Part shown: positions 8,923 to 17,068 of the stretch, in pieces
Layout of the letters: each line of letters starts with the position of its first letter
Position numbering within the stretch: position 1 is the first letter of the stretch
Assembly: GCA_024278985.1 (NCBI GenBank)
Contig: JAJRSC010000017.1
Span: forward strand, 1-55,873
Direction of reading: 5' to 3'
Source of the DNA: an archaeon
Lineage (GTDB): Archaea > AGJL01 > Methanococci > Methanococcales > Methanocaldococcaceae
DNA length: 55,873 bases
Notes under the pieces: generated by a model
Databases searched by the model: none
What the model was told of the DNA's origin: nothing
What the model saw: only the letters and a program-made list of their open reading frames with translations
Program-made: the position numbers and the translations under genes

Positions 8923-9705
8923 ATGGCCATTGCTATTGCTATTGCTTCTGGTAAGGGAGGTACTGGAAAAACTACAATAGCTGCAAATCTTGCAGTTGCT
9001 ATGGCTAAATTTGGTAAAAAGGTAGCTGTTTTAGATGCTGATATTGCTATGGCTAATCTTGAGCTTATAATGGGTTTAGAAGGAAAACCAGTAACATTAA
9101 ATGATGTCTTAGCTGGAAGAGCAGATATAAGAGAGGCAATTTATGAAGGTCCTGAGGGTGTTTTAGTTATTCCTGCAGGAGTCTCATTAGAAAAGTTTAG
9201 AAAAGCAAAACCAGAAAAGTTGGAAGAGGTTTTAAAAACAATTCATGATATGGTTGATATATTAATTATTGATTGTCCAGCTGGAATTGGAAAAGAAACA
9301 TTAATAGCTATTTCTGCTGCAGATGGATTAATAGTTGTTGTAAATCCAGAAATATCATCTATATCTGATGCTTTAAAAGTCTTAGCTATTACTAAAAGAT
9401 TAGGAACTGATATTATTGGAGCTATAGTTAATAGAGTATCTAATGAAAGTACAGAATTAAGTGTTAAGGCAATTGAAACAATTTTAGAAGTTCCTGTTAT
9501 TGGTGTTGTTCCTGAAGACCCCAATGTTAGAAAAGCAGCAGCATTTGGGGTTCCATTAGTAGTTATGTATCCTGATTCTCCTGCCTCTCAAGCGATAATG
9601 GAAATAGCTGCTAAGTTAATTGGTGTTAAATATGAACCTAAAATTAAAAAGAAAAAAGAAAGTTTTATTTCAAGATTACTTAAAGGATTGTTTGGGAGGA
9701 GGTAA
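8923..9705 (+). CDS. minD: MinD/ParA-family P-loop ATPase
   Basis: A 260-residue ATPase with the deviant Walker A motif KGGTGKTT at residues 11-18, the switch segment VLDADIAMANLELIMGL, and Walker B-like DILIIDCPAGIG. The C-terminal tail is strongly basic (KIKKKKESFISRLLKGLFGRR) with an amphipathic helix that resembles the membrane-targeting sequence of MinD proteins. No MinC or MinE gene is near. Role in cell division or polar positioning is inferred. The start follows GAGGTGAG. The next gene begins 3 bases after its stop codon. Confidence 0.85.
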   Translation: MAIAIAIASGKGGTGKTTIAANLAVAMAKFGKKVAVLDADIAMANLELIMGLEGKPVTLNDVLAGRADIREAIYEGPEGVLVIPAGVSLEKFRKAKPEKLEEVLKTIHDMVDILIIDCPAGIGKETLIAISAADGLIVVVNPEISSISDALKVLAITKRLGTDIIGAIVNRVSNESTELSVKAIETILEVPVIGVVPEDPNVRKAAAFGVPLVVMYPDSPASQAIMEIAAKLIGVKYEPKIKKKKESFISRLLKGLFGRR

Positions 9706-9708
9706 GTC

Positions 9709-9882
9709 ATGATAATACTTTATGTTATAGTAGCAATTAGTATACTTCTAAATATTGTTTTAGCAATAAAGGTTTATCAACTACAACAAGAGTTAAATAA
9801 AATTAAAAGAGCTACAATGTTAACAAAAGAGGAGGTTGAAAAATTAAATGAAAGATTAAGAAAATTAAAGTTAGGGGGATAA
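9709..9882 (+). CDS. Small single-pass membrane protein with coiled coil (57 aa)
   Basis: Translation from ATG at 9709 gives 57 residues, ending in TAA at 9880-9882. Residues 2-20 are a hydrophobic membrane segment (IILYVIVAISILLNIVLAI), followed by a charged helix (QQELNKIKRA, then EEVEKLNERLRKLKLGG). The MinD stop region supplies a GGGAGGAGGTAAG ribosome site just upstream. The spacing of 3 bases on both sides shows that it belongs to the MinD operon. I do not recognise the family; a membrane anchor or partner for the MinD-like ATPase is a reasonable guess. Confidence 0.75.
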   Translation: MIILYVIVAISILLNIVLAIKVYQLQQELNKIKRATMLTKEEVEKLNERLRKLKLGG

Positions 9883-9884
9883 TT

Positions 9885-10571
9885 ATGAAAAAATTCTTAT
9901 TCTTAATTTTTTTTCTTTTTCTTTTAACATCTTATGCTCAGGAAATATATATTGTTCCTGAGAAACCATATCTTAATCAGTCTGTTTATGTAATTTTTGA
10001 ATATTATACTGATAAGCCACTTCAAAATTTTAATTTAACAGTTTCTTCAGATGGAGGAGTAAAGTTTTATAATTCCTCAGTATATTATGCGGGAATAGCA
10101 GAAAATGCCCAGATTTTAAAAATATTTAAAGGAAAAGCAGTAGATTGGGGAAAACATTATATATATATTGATTTATCATATGAAACAGAAGGAGTAACTA
10201 TTAAAAAGAGAGAAGTTAAAGAGATTTATATTCTAAAACCAGAAGTAATTACCAAAGTAATAACTAAAACTGTCTATATATATGTAAATCAAACTAACAA
10301 AACTGAAAATACAAGTGAAAATTTAAGCTCCACAAATACATTTAAAAATAACACTCAAAATATAAATAATACTCAGAATATTGTAGATTTAACTAATTCT
10401 GTTAATATATCTATTAATATAGAAAAAAATACTACTACTAATAACAACACAACGGTAACCATAGGGAATACTCAAGAAAATAAAATTATATATGCAATTC
10501 TTTACTCAATTTTTGGACTCTTATTAGGAGTTGGGTTTGGATATGCAATAATATATTTAGCAAAAATCTAA
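9885..10571 (+). CDS. Secreted, C-terminally anchored Asn/Thr-rich surface protein
   Basis: A 228-residue protein of unknown family. Residues 1-18 are a signal peptide (KKFLFLIFFLFLLTSYA, cleavage probably after Ala18). Residues 19-130 look like an Ig-type beta domain. Residues 135-195 are rich in Asn and Thr with many N-glycosylation sequons (NQTNKTENTSENLS, NTTTNNNTTVT), a likely glycosylated stalk. A membrane helix near residues 203-225 (ILYSIFGLLLGVGFGYAIIYLA) anchors it. It is the last gene of the DUF2121-MinD-57aa unit, two bases after the previous stop, linking an internal ATPase to an external protein. Confidence 0.75.
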   Translation: MKKFLFLIFFLFLLTSYAQEIYIVPEKPYLNQSVYVIFEYYTDKPLQNFNLTVSSDGGVKFYNSSVYYAGIAENAQILKIFKGKAVDWGKHYIYIDLSYETEGVTIKKREVKEIYILKPEVITKVITKTVYIYVNQTNKTENTSENLSSTNTFKNNTQNINNTQNIVDLTNSVNISINIEKNTTTNNNTTVTIGNTQENKIIYAILYSIFGLLLGVGFGYAIIYLAKI

Positions 10572-10690
10572 AAATAATATTATTTTTAGTAAAGTTTTAA
10601 TATTATGTTATATTAATTTTAGAGGAAACTTAATAATAAATTCTACTTTTTTAATTATGGAGTTTTATTATTTTAAGAGAGGGGATTTTT

Positions 10691-12517
10691 ATGGCTAAAA
10701 AAAAGAAACAAAATATTCCAAAACTTAGATGTCCTATAATTAGTGTTTTAGGGCATGTTGACCATGGAAAAACATCATTACTTGACAAAATTAGAGAAAC
10801 AAGAGTAGCCAAAAGAGAAGCTGGAGGAATGACTCAACATATTGGAGCAAGTGAAATTCCTATAGATGTTATTAAAAAGGTTTGTGGAGATTTATTAAAA
10901 ATGTTAAAAGCTGATTTAAAGATTCCAGGAATTTTAATGATAGATACTCCAGGACATGAGGCATTTACATCATTAAGAAGAAGAGGAGGAGCATTAGCAG
11001 ATTTGGCCATATTGGTAGTAGATATAAATGAGGGTTTTATGCCACAAACATATGAAGCATTAAATATATTAAAACAAACTAAAACACCATTTGTTGTAGC
11101 AGCTAATAAAATAGACCTCATTCCAGGATGGAACTCAAAAGAAGGACCATTTATATTAAACTTTAATGAGAAGGTTCAACATCCTAATGCATTAACTGAG
11201 TTTGAAATAAGACTGTATGAAAATATAATAAAACCATTAAATGAGCAGGGATTTGAAGCTGATTTATATAGTAGAGTTAAAGATGTTGCAAGAACTGTAT
11301 CTATAATTCCAGTATCTGCTAAGACTGGAGAAGGAATTCCTGACTTATTAATGATGGTTGCAGGATTAGCTCAGAAATTTTTAGAGGAAAGATTAAAATT
11401 AAATGTTGAAGGTTATGCAAAGGGGACAATCTTAGAAGTTAAAGAGGAGAAAGGTTTAGGTAAAACAATAGACGCCATAATATATGATGGTATAGCAAGG
11501 AGAGGGGACTATTTAGTTGTAGGTTTGCCAGATAATAAAGTTTTAGTTACAAGAGTAAAAGCTTTATTAAAACCAAAACCATTGGATGAAATGAGAGACC
11601 CAAGAGATAAGTTTAAACCTGTAAATGAAGTTGTTGCTGCAGCAGGAGTAAAGATAGCAGCACCTGATTTAGATAATGTTATTGCTGGATGTCCTATTAG
11701 GATAGTTCCAAAGGATAAGATAGAGGAAGCTAAGGAAGAGGTTATTAAAGAAGTTGAAGAGGCTAAGATAGAAGTAGATGATGAGGGAATAATTATTAAA
11801 GCAGATACTCTTGGCTCTCTTGAGGCTTTAGCCAATGAACTTAGAAAGGCAGGTGTAAAAATAAAGAAGGCTGAAGTTGGAGATATATCTAAAAAGGATA
11901 TTATTGAAGCTGCATCTTACTTGTCAGATAATCCACTAAATGCTGTTATTATTGGATTTAATGTAAAACTTCTTCCTGATGCTGAGAAAGAGTTGGAAAA
12001 ATATAAAGGAGTAAAAATATTCTTAAATAATATAATTTATAAATTAGTTGAAGACTTTACTGAGTGGATTGAAAAGGAAAAGGAAAGAATGGAAAGAGAG
12101 AAATTTGAAAAATTAATAAAACCAGCAACTTTAAGAATCCTTCCAGATTGTATATTTAGACAAAAAAATCCTGCAATTTGTGGAGTTGAAGTAATTGAAG
12201 GTACTTTAAGGGTAGGAGCTCCATTAATGAGAGAGGATGGTATGGAGTTGGGATATGTAAAAGAGATTAAATATAGAGGAGAAAATGTAAAAGAGGCAAA
12301 AGTTGGCCAGGAAGTTTCTATTTCAATAGATGGAAGATGTACATTAAAGAGACATGTAGATGAAAGAGATTATCTTTATGTAAAAGTGCCTGAGGAGCAT
12401 GTTAGAAAATTATATCATGAATATATTAATAAATTAAGACCAGATGAAAAAGAGGCCCTCCTCAATTACATAGAATTAATGAAAAAAATAACTGGGAATA
12501 TATTCTGGGGAAGATAA
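10691..12517 (+). CDS. infB: Translation initiation factor aIF5B (infB)
   Basis: A 608-residue archaeal IF5B, the GTPase that promotes ribosomal subunit joining. G-domain motifs: GHVDHGKTS near residue 21-29, the switch II DTPGHEAF, and NKID. Domain II follows, then the long helix region and the C-terminal beta-barrel (about 490-608). The protein is co-linear with family members without interruption; the M. jannaschii orthologue carries an intein in the G domain, which is absent here. A GAGAGGGGAT ribosome site precedes the ATG. It starts a dense plus-strand run reaching to the NAC gene. Confidence 0.95.
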   Translation: MAKKKKQNIPKLRCPIISVLGHVDHGKTSLLDKIRETRVAKREAGGMTQHIGASEIPIDVIKKVCGDLLKMLKADLKIPGILMIDTPGHEAFTSLRRRGGALADLAILVVDINEGFMPQTYEALNILKQTKTPFVVAANKIDLIPGWNSKEGPFILNFNEKVQHPNALTEFEIRLYENIIKPLNEQGFEADLYSRVKDVARTVSIIPVSAKTGEGIPDLLMMVAGLAQKFLEERLKLNVEGYAKGTILEVKEEKGLGKTIDAIIYDGIARRGDYLVVGLPDNKVLVTRVKALLKPKPLDEMRDPRDKFKPVNEVVAAAGVKIAAPDLDNVIAGCPIRIVPKDKIEEAKEEVIKEVEEAKIEVDDEGIIIKADTLGSLEALANELRKAGVKIKKAEVGDISKKDIIEAASYLSDNPLNAVIIGFNVKLLPDAEKELEKYKGVKIFLNNIIYKLVEDFTEWIEKEKERMEREKFEKLIKPATLRILPDCIFRQKNPAICGVEVIEGTLRVGAPLMREDGMELGYVKEIKYRGENVKEAKVGQEVSISIDGRCTLKRHVDERDYLYVKVPEEHVRKLYHEYINKLRPDEKEALLNYIELMKKITGNIFWGR

Positions 12518-12519
12518 AT

Positions 12520-13146
12520 ATGAAAAGAATTATTGCTACAAAAGTAAGTGGAGATGATGAACTTTTAGAGTTATGTAAAGTGTTGGAAAAGGTAGGTTTA
12601 GATTGTATTGTAAAATCAAAAAATAAGAATGTAAGAGTGTATGTATTTGGATATGATAAAGAGTCATTAATTGAAAATTATAGAACTGTTAGGACTATCA
12701 TGGAGAAGATTAAAAGAAAATACAACAAAGATAAAGAAGGTCTTTATAAATATTATTTATCTGAGTTGAAATATCCTGTAAATAAGGAGTTAGTTATAGA
12801 CACTTTAAAAGCTTTAAATTATAGAGTTATTTATGATGAAGATGAAAATGCTATAAGAACAGATATTCCTTTAAATGAATTTAACAAAACCTTAGAGAAC
12901 TTACATAATATAATGAGTGAATTAAGATTCTCACCACTTGGTTCTAAGCCAGTTAAAAATTTAGTTGTATTGGTTTCATACATTAAAAATAAACCTGTTG
13001 ATGAAGTTATAGAAGAAGCTTTAAAAAAAGGATTTTTAAGAGAAGAAGAAAATGGAAAAATAGTATTAAATAAAGATATTAATTTAGCAAAAAAATGTTT
13101 ATTGGAGGGAGAAGATGGAGATAAAAATATTGGAGAGAAAAAATAA
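12520..13146 (+). CDS. Uncharacterised archaeal protein, DUF2067-like
   Basis: A 208-residue soluble protein of mixed helix/strand content, with no membrane segment and no catalytic motif that I recognise. From memory it resembles the DUF2067 family of archaeal proteins. Pattern: an N-terminal alpha/beta unit (residues 1-70, with a basic stretch IMEKIKRKYNKDKEG) and a second unit with VIYDEDENAIRTDIPL. It begins 2 bases after the aIF5B stop and its end overlaps rpoL by 32 bases, so it is embedded in a translation/transcription operon; a role with nucleic acid is possible but not shown. Confidence 0.6.
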   Translation: MKRIIATKVSGDDELLELCKVLEKVGLDCIVKSKNKNVRVYVFGYDKESLIENYRTVRTIMEKIKRKYNKDKEGLYKYYLSELKYPVNKELVIDTLKALNYRVIYDEDENAIRTDIPLNEFNKTLENLHNIMSELRFSPLGSKPVKNLVVLVSYIKNKPVDEVIEEALKKGFLREEENGKIVLNKDINLAKKCLLEGEDGDKNIGEKK

Positions 13147-13423
13147 TTTATTAGAGATTGAATTAGTTGGAGAAGACCATTCCTTACCAAATCTATTAAA
13201 AGATATTCTTTTAACAAAAAAAGGAGTAAAAATGGCATCTTATTCTATAGACCATCCTTTACTACACCCTGAAACTGGAAGATATATAAGTAATCCAAAG
13301 ATGACAATTATAACAGATGATAATATTGACCCTGTAGAGGTTTTAAAAGAGGCTTTAAAAGATGTTATTAAAATGTGTGATACAGCATTAAAAGAACTTG
13401 AAGAGCAAAAAAAGGAGCTATAA
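13115..13423 (+). CDS. rpoL: DNA-directed RNA polymerase subunit L (RpoL/Rpo11)
   Basis: A 102-residue orthologue of eukaryotic RPB11/AC19, which pairs with RpoD to nucleate RNA polymerase assembly. The family signature is clear: GEDHSLPNLLKDILL, then SIDHPLLHPETGRYI. The ATG follows TTGGAGGGAGAAG, and the gene overlaps the preceding DUF2067-like gene by 32 bases in another frame. Its TAA is directly followed by the ATG of the prenyltransferase gene. Confidence 0.95.
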   Translation: MEIKILERKNNLLEIELVGEDHSLPNLLKDILLTKKGVKMASYSIDHPLLHPETGRYISNPKMTIITDDNIDPVEVLKEALKDVIKMCDTALKELEEQKKEL

Positions 13424-14221
13424 ATGAAAGAATATTTTCAATTAATTAGAATTAAAAATTGTATAATGGCAGGTCTTGCTGGAGTTGTTGGGTATTTAAT
13501 AGCTAACAATACTTTAGGATTTAATATAATATATGTGTTTTTGGTTATATTCTTCATATGTGGATTTGGAAATATTATCAATGATATTTTTGATATAGAA
13601 ATTGACAAAATTAATAAACCAAATAGACCATTGCCATCAGGAAAAATAAAAATTAAAGAAGCTAAGATATTGGCAATTATCTTTTTATTGTTAGGATTAG
13701 TAATTTCTTTATTAATTAACATATATGCCTTTTTATTAGCAATAATAAACTCTCTCCTTTTATATCTATATGCTAAGAAATTTAAGAAGTATAAGCCAGT
13801 TGGGAATATTATTGTTAGTTATTTAACTGGTTCAGTTTTTTTATTTGGTGGATTAACTGGGAAAATAGAAAGAGTAATAATATTATTCTTATGTGCATTT
13901 TTAGCTACATGGTGTAGGGAGATAGTAAAAGATTATGAAGACATAGAAGGAGACAAAAAAAACAATGTTATAACATTACCTATATTATTTAAAGAAAAAT
14001 CTTTATATTTTGCATCTTTTTTGTTATTTTTAGCTATATTATTAAGTTTTTTACCCTATATCTGTGGAATTTTTAGATTAAAATATTTAATAACAATTAT
14101 AATATGTGATGTATTTTTTATATATGTGATAATAATATTACTTAAAGATAAAGATGTAAAAAGAGTTTCAAATATCTTAAAGCTGGTTATGTTTTTGGTT
14201 TTATTAGCATTTTTATGGTGA
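13424..14221 (+). CDS. UbiA-family prenyltransferase: digeranylgeranylglyceryl phosphate synthase
   Basis: A 265-residue integral membrane enzyme with about eight hydrophobic segments. Two Asp-rich prenyl-diphosphate sites are present: NDIFDIEIDKINKPNRPLPSG (about residues 50-70) and KDYEDIEGDKKNN (about 168-180). The NDIxDxEIDxxNKPxRPxPSG form is that of the archaeal DGGGP synthase, which adds the second geranylgeranyl chain to the archaeal membrane lipid precursor. TAAATG links it directly to rpoL upstream, and its TGA is 8 bases before the NAC start, whose ribosome site overlaps it. Confidence 0.85.
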   Translation: MKEYFQLIRIKNCIMAGLAGVVGYLIANNTLGFNIIYVFLVIFFICGFGNIINDIFDIEIDKINKPNRPLPSGKIKIKEAKILAIIFLLLGLVISLLINIYAFLLAIINSLLLYLYAKKFKKYKPVGNIIVSYLTGSVFLFGGLTGKIERVIILFLCAFLATWCREIVKDYEDIEGDKKNNVITLPILFKEKSLYFASFLLFLAILLSFLPYICGIFRLKYLITIIICDVFFIYVIIILLKDKDVKRVSNILKLVMFLVLLAFLW

Positions 14222-14229
14222 TGGTAATT

Positions 14230-14592
14230 ATGTTTCCTGGAAGAATGAACCCAAAGATGTTAAAGAGAATGCAGAAGATGATGAAAGATATGGGAATGGA
14301 TGCTAAGGATTTAGATGTTGAGAGAGTTATCTTTATATTTAAAAATAATGAAGAGTGGATTTTTGAAAATCCAAAAGTCCAAGTTATGGATGTTTTAGGA
14401 ATAAAAACATATTCTATAACTGGAAAACCAAAGAAGATAAAAAGAGAGGAAGAAGAAACAAAATTAGAAATTACTGAGGATGATGTTAAAATAGTTGCTG
14501 AACAATGTAATGTATCCGAAGAAGAAGCAAGGAAAGCTTTAGAGGAATGTAATGGAGATATTGCAGAGGCTATACTAAAGCTTTCTCAATAA
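14230..14592 (+). CDS. nac: Nascent polypeptide-associated complex protein (archaeal NAC)
   Basis: A 120-residue archaeal NAC that forms a homodimer on ribosomes and shields emerging chains. The N-terminal MFPGRMNPKMLKRMQKMMKD is the basic ribosome-contacting helix, the central NAC domain contains PKVQVMDVLGIKTYSITG, and residues 83-120 form a UBA domain (AEQCNVSEEEARKALEECN). The in-frame ATG at 14215 was rejected: GGTGATG at 14217-14223 is ideally spaced for ATG at 14230, and MFPGR is the conserved start. The 3' end overlaps the convergent gene by 18 bases. Confidence 0.93.
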   Translation: MFPGRMNPKMLKRMQKMMKDMGMDAKDLDVERVIFIFKNNEEWIFENPKVQVMDVLGIKTYSITGKPKKIKREEEETKLEITEDDVKIVAEQCNVSEEEARKALEECNGDIAEAILKLSQ

Positions 14593-15033
14593 TTCATAAG
14601 CTTTTTTAAAATCTCCAGTCTTTAACAATGCTTTTTCAACATCTTCCTTTTTAAATCCTTTTTTAGTTAAAATTTCAACAGATTCTTTAAACCACTGACT
14701 ATTTTTTAATATATATTCTGCAAGTTCCATTTTTAACTTCATATATTCCTCAGGAGAAATATTATTAAGTTGAAGTTCATAATCTCTAAATGGACATGGT
14801 TTAGTTATTTTACAACACCAAACTAATGACCCAAAGCATGTATTTCTACCTAAACCTAATTTTGTTTTTTTACCAAATTCTTCTTTTAATTTTATATACT
14901 CTTCAGGTGACATTTTTAAAACTTTTAGTGCATCATGAATAGGACAATATTTTAGAGGGGGACAACAAAAAGCTAAACCTCTTAAATCTCCTCCTCTACA
15001 TATATGTGATGGATAACTCAATTTAATCACCAA
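14575..15033 (-). CDS. Cys-rich methanogenesis-marker-9-like protein
   Basis: A 152-residue protein with two Cys-rich motifs in tandem: CRGG with CCPPLKYCP (residues about 12-32), and NTCFGSLVWCCKITKPCPFRD (about 64-83). Each is followed by a similar helix (SPEEYIKLKEEFG, SPEEYMKLKMELA), indicating an internal duplication that probably binds an iron-sulfur cluster or zinc. From memory it corresponds to a methanogen marker domain of unknown function. The C-terminal 35 residues look like a UBA-type three-helix domain (KKGFKKEDVEKALLKTGDF). Convergent with NAC. Confidence 0.6.
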   Translation of the reverse strand: MVIKLSYPSHICRGGDLRGLAFCCPPLKYCPIHDALKVLKMSPEEYIKLKEEFGKKTKLGLGRNTCFGSLVWCCKITKPCPFRDYELQLNNISPEEYMKLKMELAEYILKNSQWFKESVEILTKKGFKKEDVEKALLKTGDFKKAYELLRKL

Positions 15034-15146
15034 AGACCTCTCTATATTTTTAAAATTTTATTTATAAAGTAAAATCCCTAAAAATATTAAATTAAAAATA
15101 TTAAATTTTTAATAAATAAAAATGACAATTCTTTATAATCTTTAAT

Positions 15147-15758
15147 TTATTCTTTATAATCTTTAAAAATATCAATATCTTTTTTTTGCCAAAGTTCAAA
15201 TTTTGCCCTTTTAACTTTTTGTCTTTCTCCTTCTAAAAATTTATATGTTCTTGCATGAGAAGCTCCTTTTAAAAGCATTTCAACAGCTTCCTTGGCAATA
15301 TAGACATTGTCATGTTCTCCAACAATTGCAACAGTCTTCCCATACACTGATACATTTGTATCTGTTAAATTTTCAATATATCTTCTTGATTTTCCTTCTT
15401 TACCAATAACTCTACCTTTTAATCTTCTAATTGCATTTTCAGAACTTGCATAGTCATCTATATTAATAACTTCTAAAGTATAGTTATCTGATAGTAATTT
15501 TAAAGCAATATCTGGATTAAATCCTCTTCCTATTGCTCTAACAATATCTTTTGCTTTCCAAACAGCTAAAGGTTCCTTTGTTTCATCTGTACTGTAAATA
15601 GTAACAGTTCCATCAGAATCAATCTCTAATTTTACTCCTAATTCTTTTTCAATTGTCTTTTTTATATTCCCTCCTTTCCCTATTAAAACACCAACTCTAT
15701 CCTTAGGAATTTTTAAAATTTCAATATTTTTATTATAATTTACACCACTGAAAACCAT
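15147..15758 (-). CDS. KH-domain RNA-binding protein (archaeal Dim2/Krr1-Pno1-like)
   Basis: A 203-residue protein with two KH domains. The first carries VGVLIGKGGNIKKTIEKEL; the second has the variant GRVIGKEGKSRRYIENLT, typical of the archaeal/eukaryotic Pno1/Dim2 family that assists maturation of the 3' end of 16S/18S rRNA with the Nob1 nuclease. The C-terminus is basic (GERQKVKRAKFELWQKK). The start was placed at ATG 15758 because GGTGAATATT precedes it directly; an upstream TTG would waste that site. An 18-bp copy of the 3' end of the gene is repeated just after the stop codon. Confidence 0.85.
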   Translation of the reverse strand: MVFSGVNYNKNIEILKIPKDRVGVLIGKGGNIKKTIEKELGVKLEIDSDGTVTIYSTDETKEPLAVWKAKDIVRAIGRGFNPDIALKLLSDNYTLEVINIDDYASSENAIRRLKGRVIGKEGKSRRYIENLTDTNVSVYGKTVAIVGEHDNVYIAKEAVEMLLKGASHARTYKFLEGERQKVKRAKFELWQKKDIDIFKDYKE

Positions 15759-15780
15759 AATATTCACCAAAAAATAAAAA

Positions 15781-16125
15781 TTAAATCATTGTCTTTATTT
15801 TTTCTGCAGCTCTTTTTAAAACTATTCTAATCAATCCCAAATTTACTCTTGGTTCTGTTAAAGCAATTAAAATTCCTTCTCCTGCATCTACCATAACTAT
15901 TTTTCCATAATCTCCTTCAATCATTGCCTGAGTAAGATTTCCTATTCCTACCTCTGAGGTAGTCCTCTCTGCAGCTCCATATGCTGCTGAAGCCATTGCT
16001 CCAATAAGTTCAGAATCCATATTTCCCGGGAGTTGAGAAGCAATAACTAATCCATCCTTACTAACAACCATACTGCCATTAATTCCCTCAGTTTTATTAA
16101 TCTCAATTAAAACTCTATCAATCAT
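15781..16125 (-). CDS. Roadblock/LC7-domain protein
   Basis: A 114-residue single-domain roadblock protein (alpha/beta, about the normal length). Typical segments: GINGSMVVSKDGLVIASQLPG and a C-terminal helix. Members act as dimeric platforms for small Ras-like GTPases, as in MglB-MglA in bacteria; archaeal partners are mostly unknown. Start ATG at 16125 follows GAGGTAGAAAT, preferred over an upstream in-frame start. It lies downstream of a coiled-coil protein gene on the same strand (57 bases apart), which suggests that the two act together. Confidence 0.85.
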   Translation of the reverse strand: MIDRVLIEINKTEGINGSMVVSKDGLVIASQLPGNMDSELIGAMASAAYGAAERTTSEVGIGNLTQAMIEGDYGKIVMVDAGEGILIALTEPRVNLGLIRIVLKRAAEKIKTMI

Positions 16126-16182
16126 ATTTCTACCTCTTGTTTTATTCAATTTTTATTATAGTTACTTTATATTTTAAAACTT

Positions 16183-16950
16183 TTATATATTATTTTTTAT
16201 TTCATTTATATACTCATCGATTTTTTCGTTTAGTTCATCTACCAAATTAATTGCTTTCTCTATACTTTTAAAATCTCCAGATTCAACAAGTTTTCTAATT
16301 TCTTTTATTTGGCTGTAAATTTCCCTTATTAATTTAATCAAATCTACAACTGTAATACCACTATTTTCAAGAATATCCTCTATTTTTTCAGAGAGATTAC
16401 TAATTTTTTCATTTGCTAATTCTACTCTTTTATCCACTATGTCTATTTTTTCAGAGGTATTTTTAATACTATCATTTACTATATTTAATTTTTCAACAAT
16501 TTCAGATTTAGAGGTTTGGATAATACTGTTTAATTTATCTACTACTTCTTTCAAATCTTGTTTTGGAGCTTCAAGTTTTTCTAACCTTTCAACAACTTTA
16601 TCCAGTAATGTTTTTATATTTGAATAATCTGATTTTTTTAGATAATCAAGAATCATATCTAATTTTTTGTTAATTTGCTGAATATCTTCTTTTATATATA
16701 TTGAGGTATTTTCATTTTTAGCTTTAATTTCAGCTATTTTATTACATAAATTATCAATTTTGTTAGTTTTTTCATTATTATTTTCTTTATTATTATCCTT
16801 ATTTTCCTCTTTTTTTATTTCCTCATCTTTTTTTATTTCATTTTCTTCTTTTCCATTTTCTTTAGATGTTTGATTTTTTAGTGTCTCTAAAAGTTTAGAT
16901 GTTAATGACTCCAATTTTTTAGCCTTGTCACTTAAATTATTTGCACTCAT
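16183..16950 (-). CDS. Coiled-coil protein of unknown function
   Basis: A 255-residue protein that is almost entirely helical. Residues 1-30 are a helix, residues 30-70 a low-complexity Lys/Glu/Asn linker (KEENKDNNKENNNEK), and residues 70-255 show heptad-type repeats (KLDMILDYLKK, VVERLEKLEAP, LNSIIQTSKSEIVEKLN). No signal peptide or membrane segment. ATG follows GGGTGGGGTTG. I do not recognise a family. Position immediately upstream of the roadblock gene suggests a scaffold or adaptor, for example in chemosensory, polarity or cytoskeletal function. Confidence 0.7.
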   Translation of the reverse strand: MSANNLSDKAKKLESLTSKLLETLKNQTSKENGKEENEIKKDEEIKKEENKDNNKENNNEKTNKIDNLCNKIAEIKAKNENTSIYIKEDIQQINKKLDMILDYLKKSDYSNIKTLLDKVVERLEKLEAPKQDLKEVVDKLNSIIQTSKSEIVEKLNIVNDSIKNTSEKIDIVDKRVELANEKISNLSEKIEDILENSGITVVDLIKLIREIYSQIKEIRKLVESGDFKSIEKAINLVDELNEKIDEYINEIKNNI

Positions 16951-17068
16951 ACTACAACCCCACCCTTTCCCAATACATTATAATCTATTTTTAATAACAA
17001 TTATATTATTTACTTTAAACTATAATTTTTTACTTTTTATTTTATAAATTTAAATATATGGTGAGAGA

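Noticed and set aside
14215-14229. Upstream ATG as start of NAC
   Set aside because: It would consume the GGTGATG ribosome site that is ideally placed for ATG 14230.
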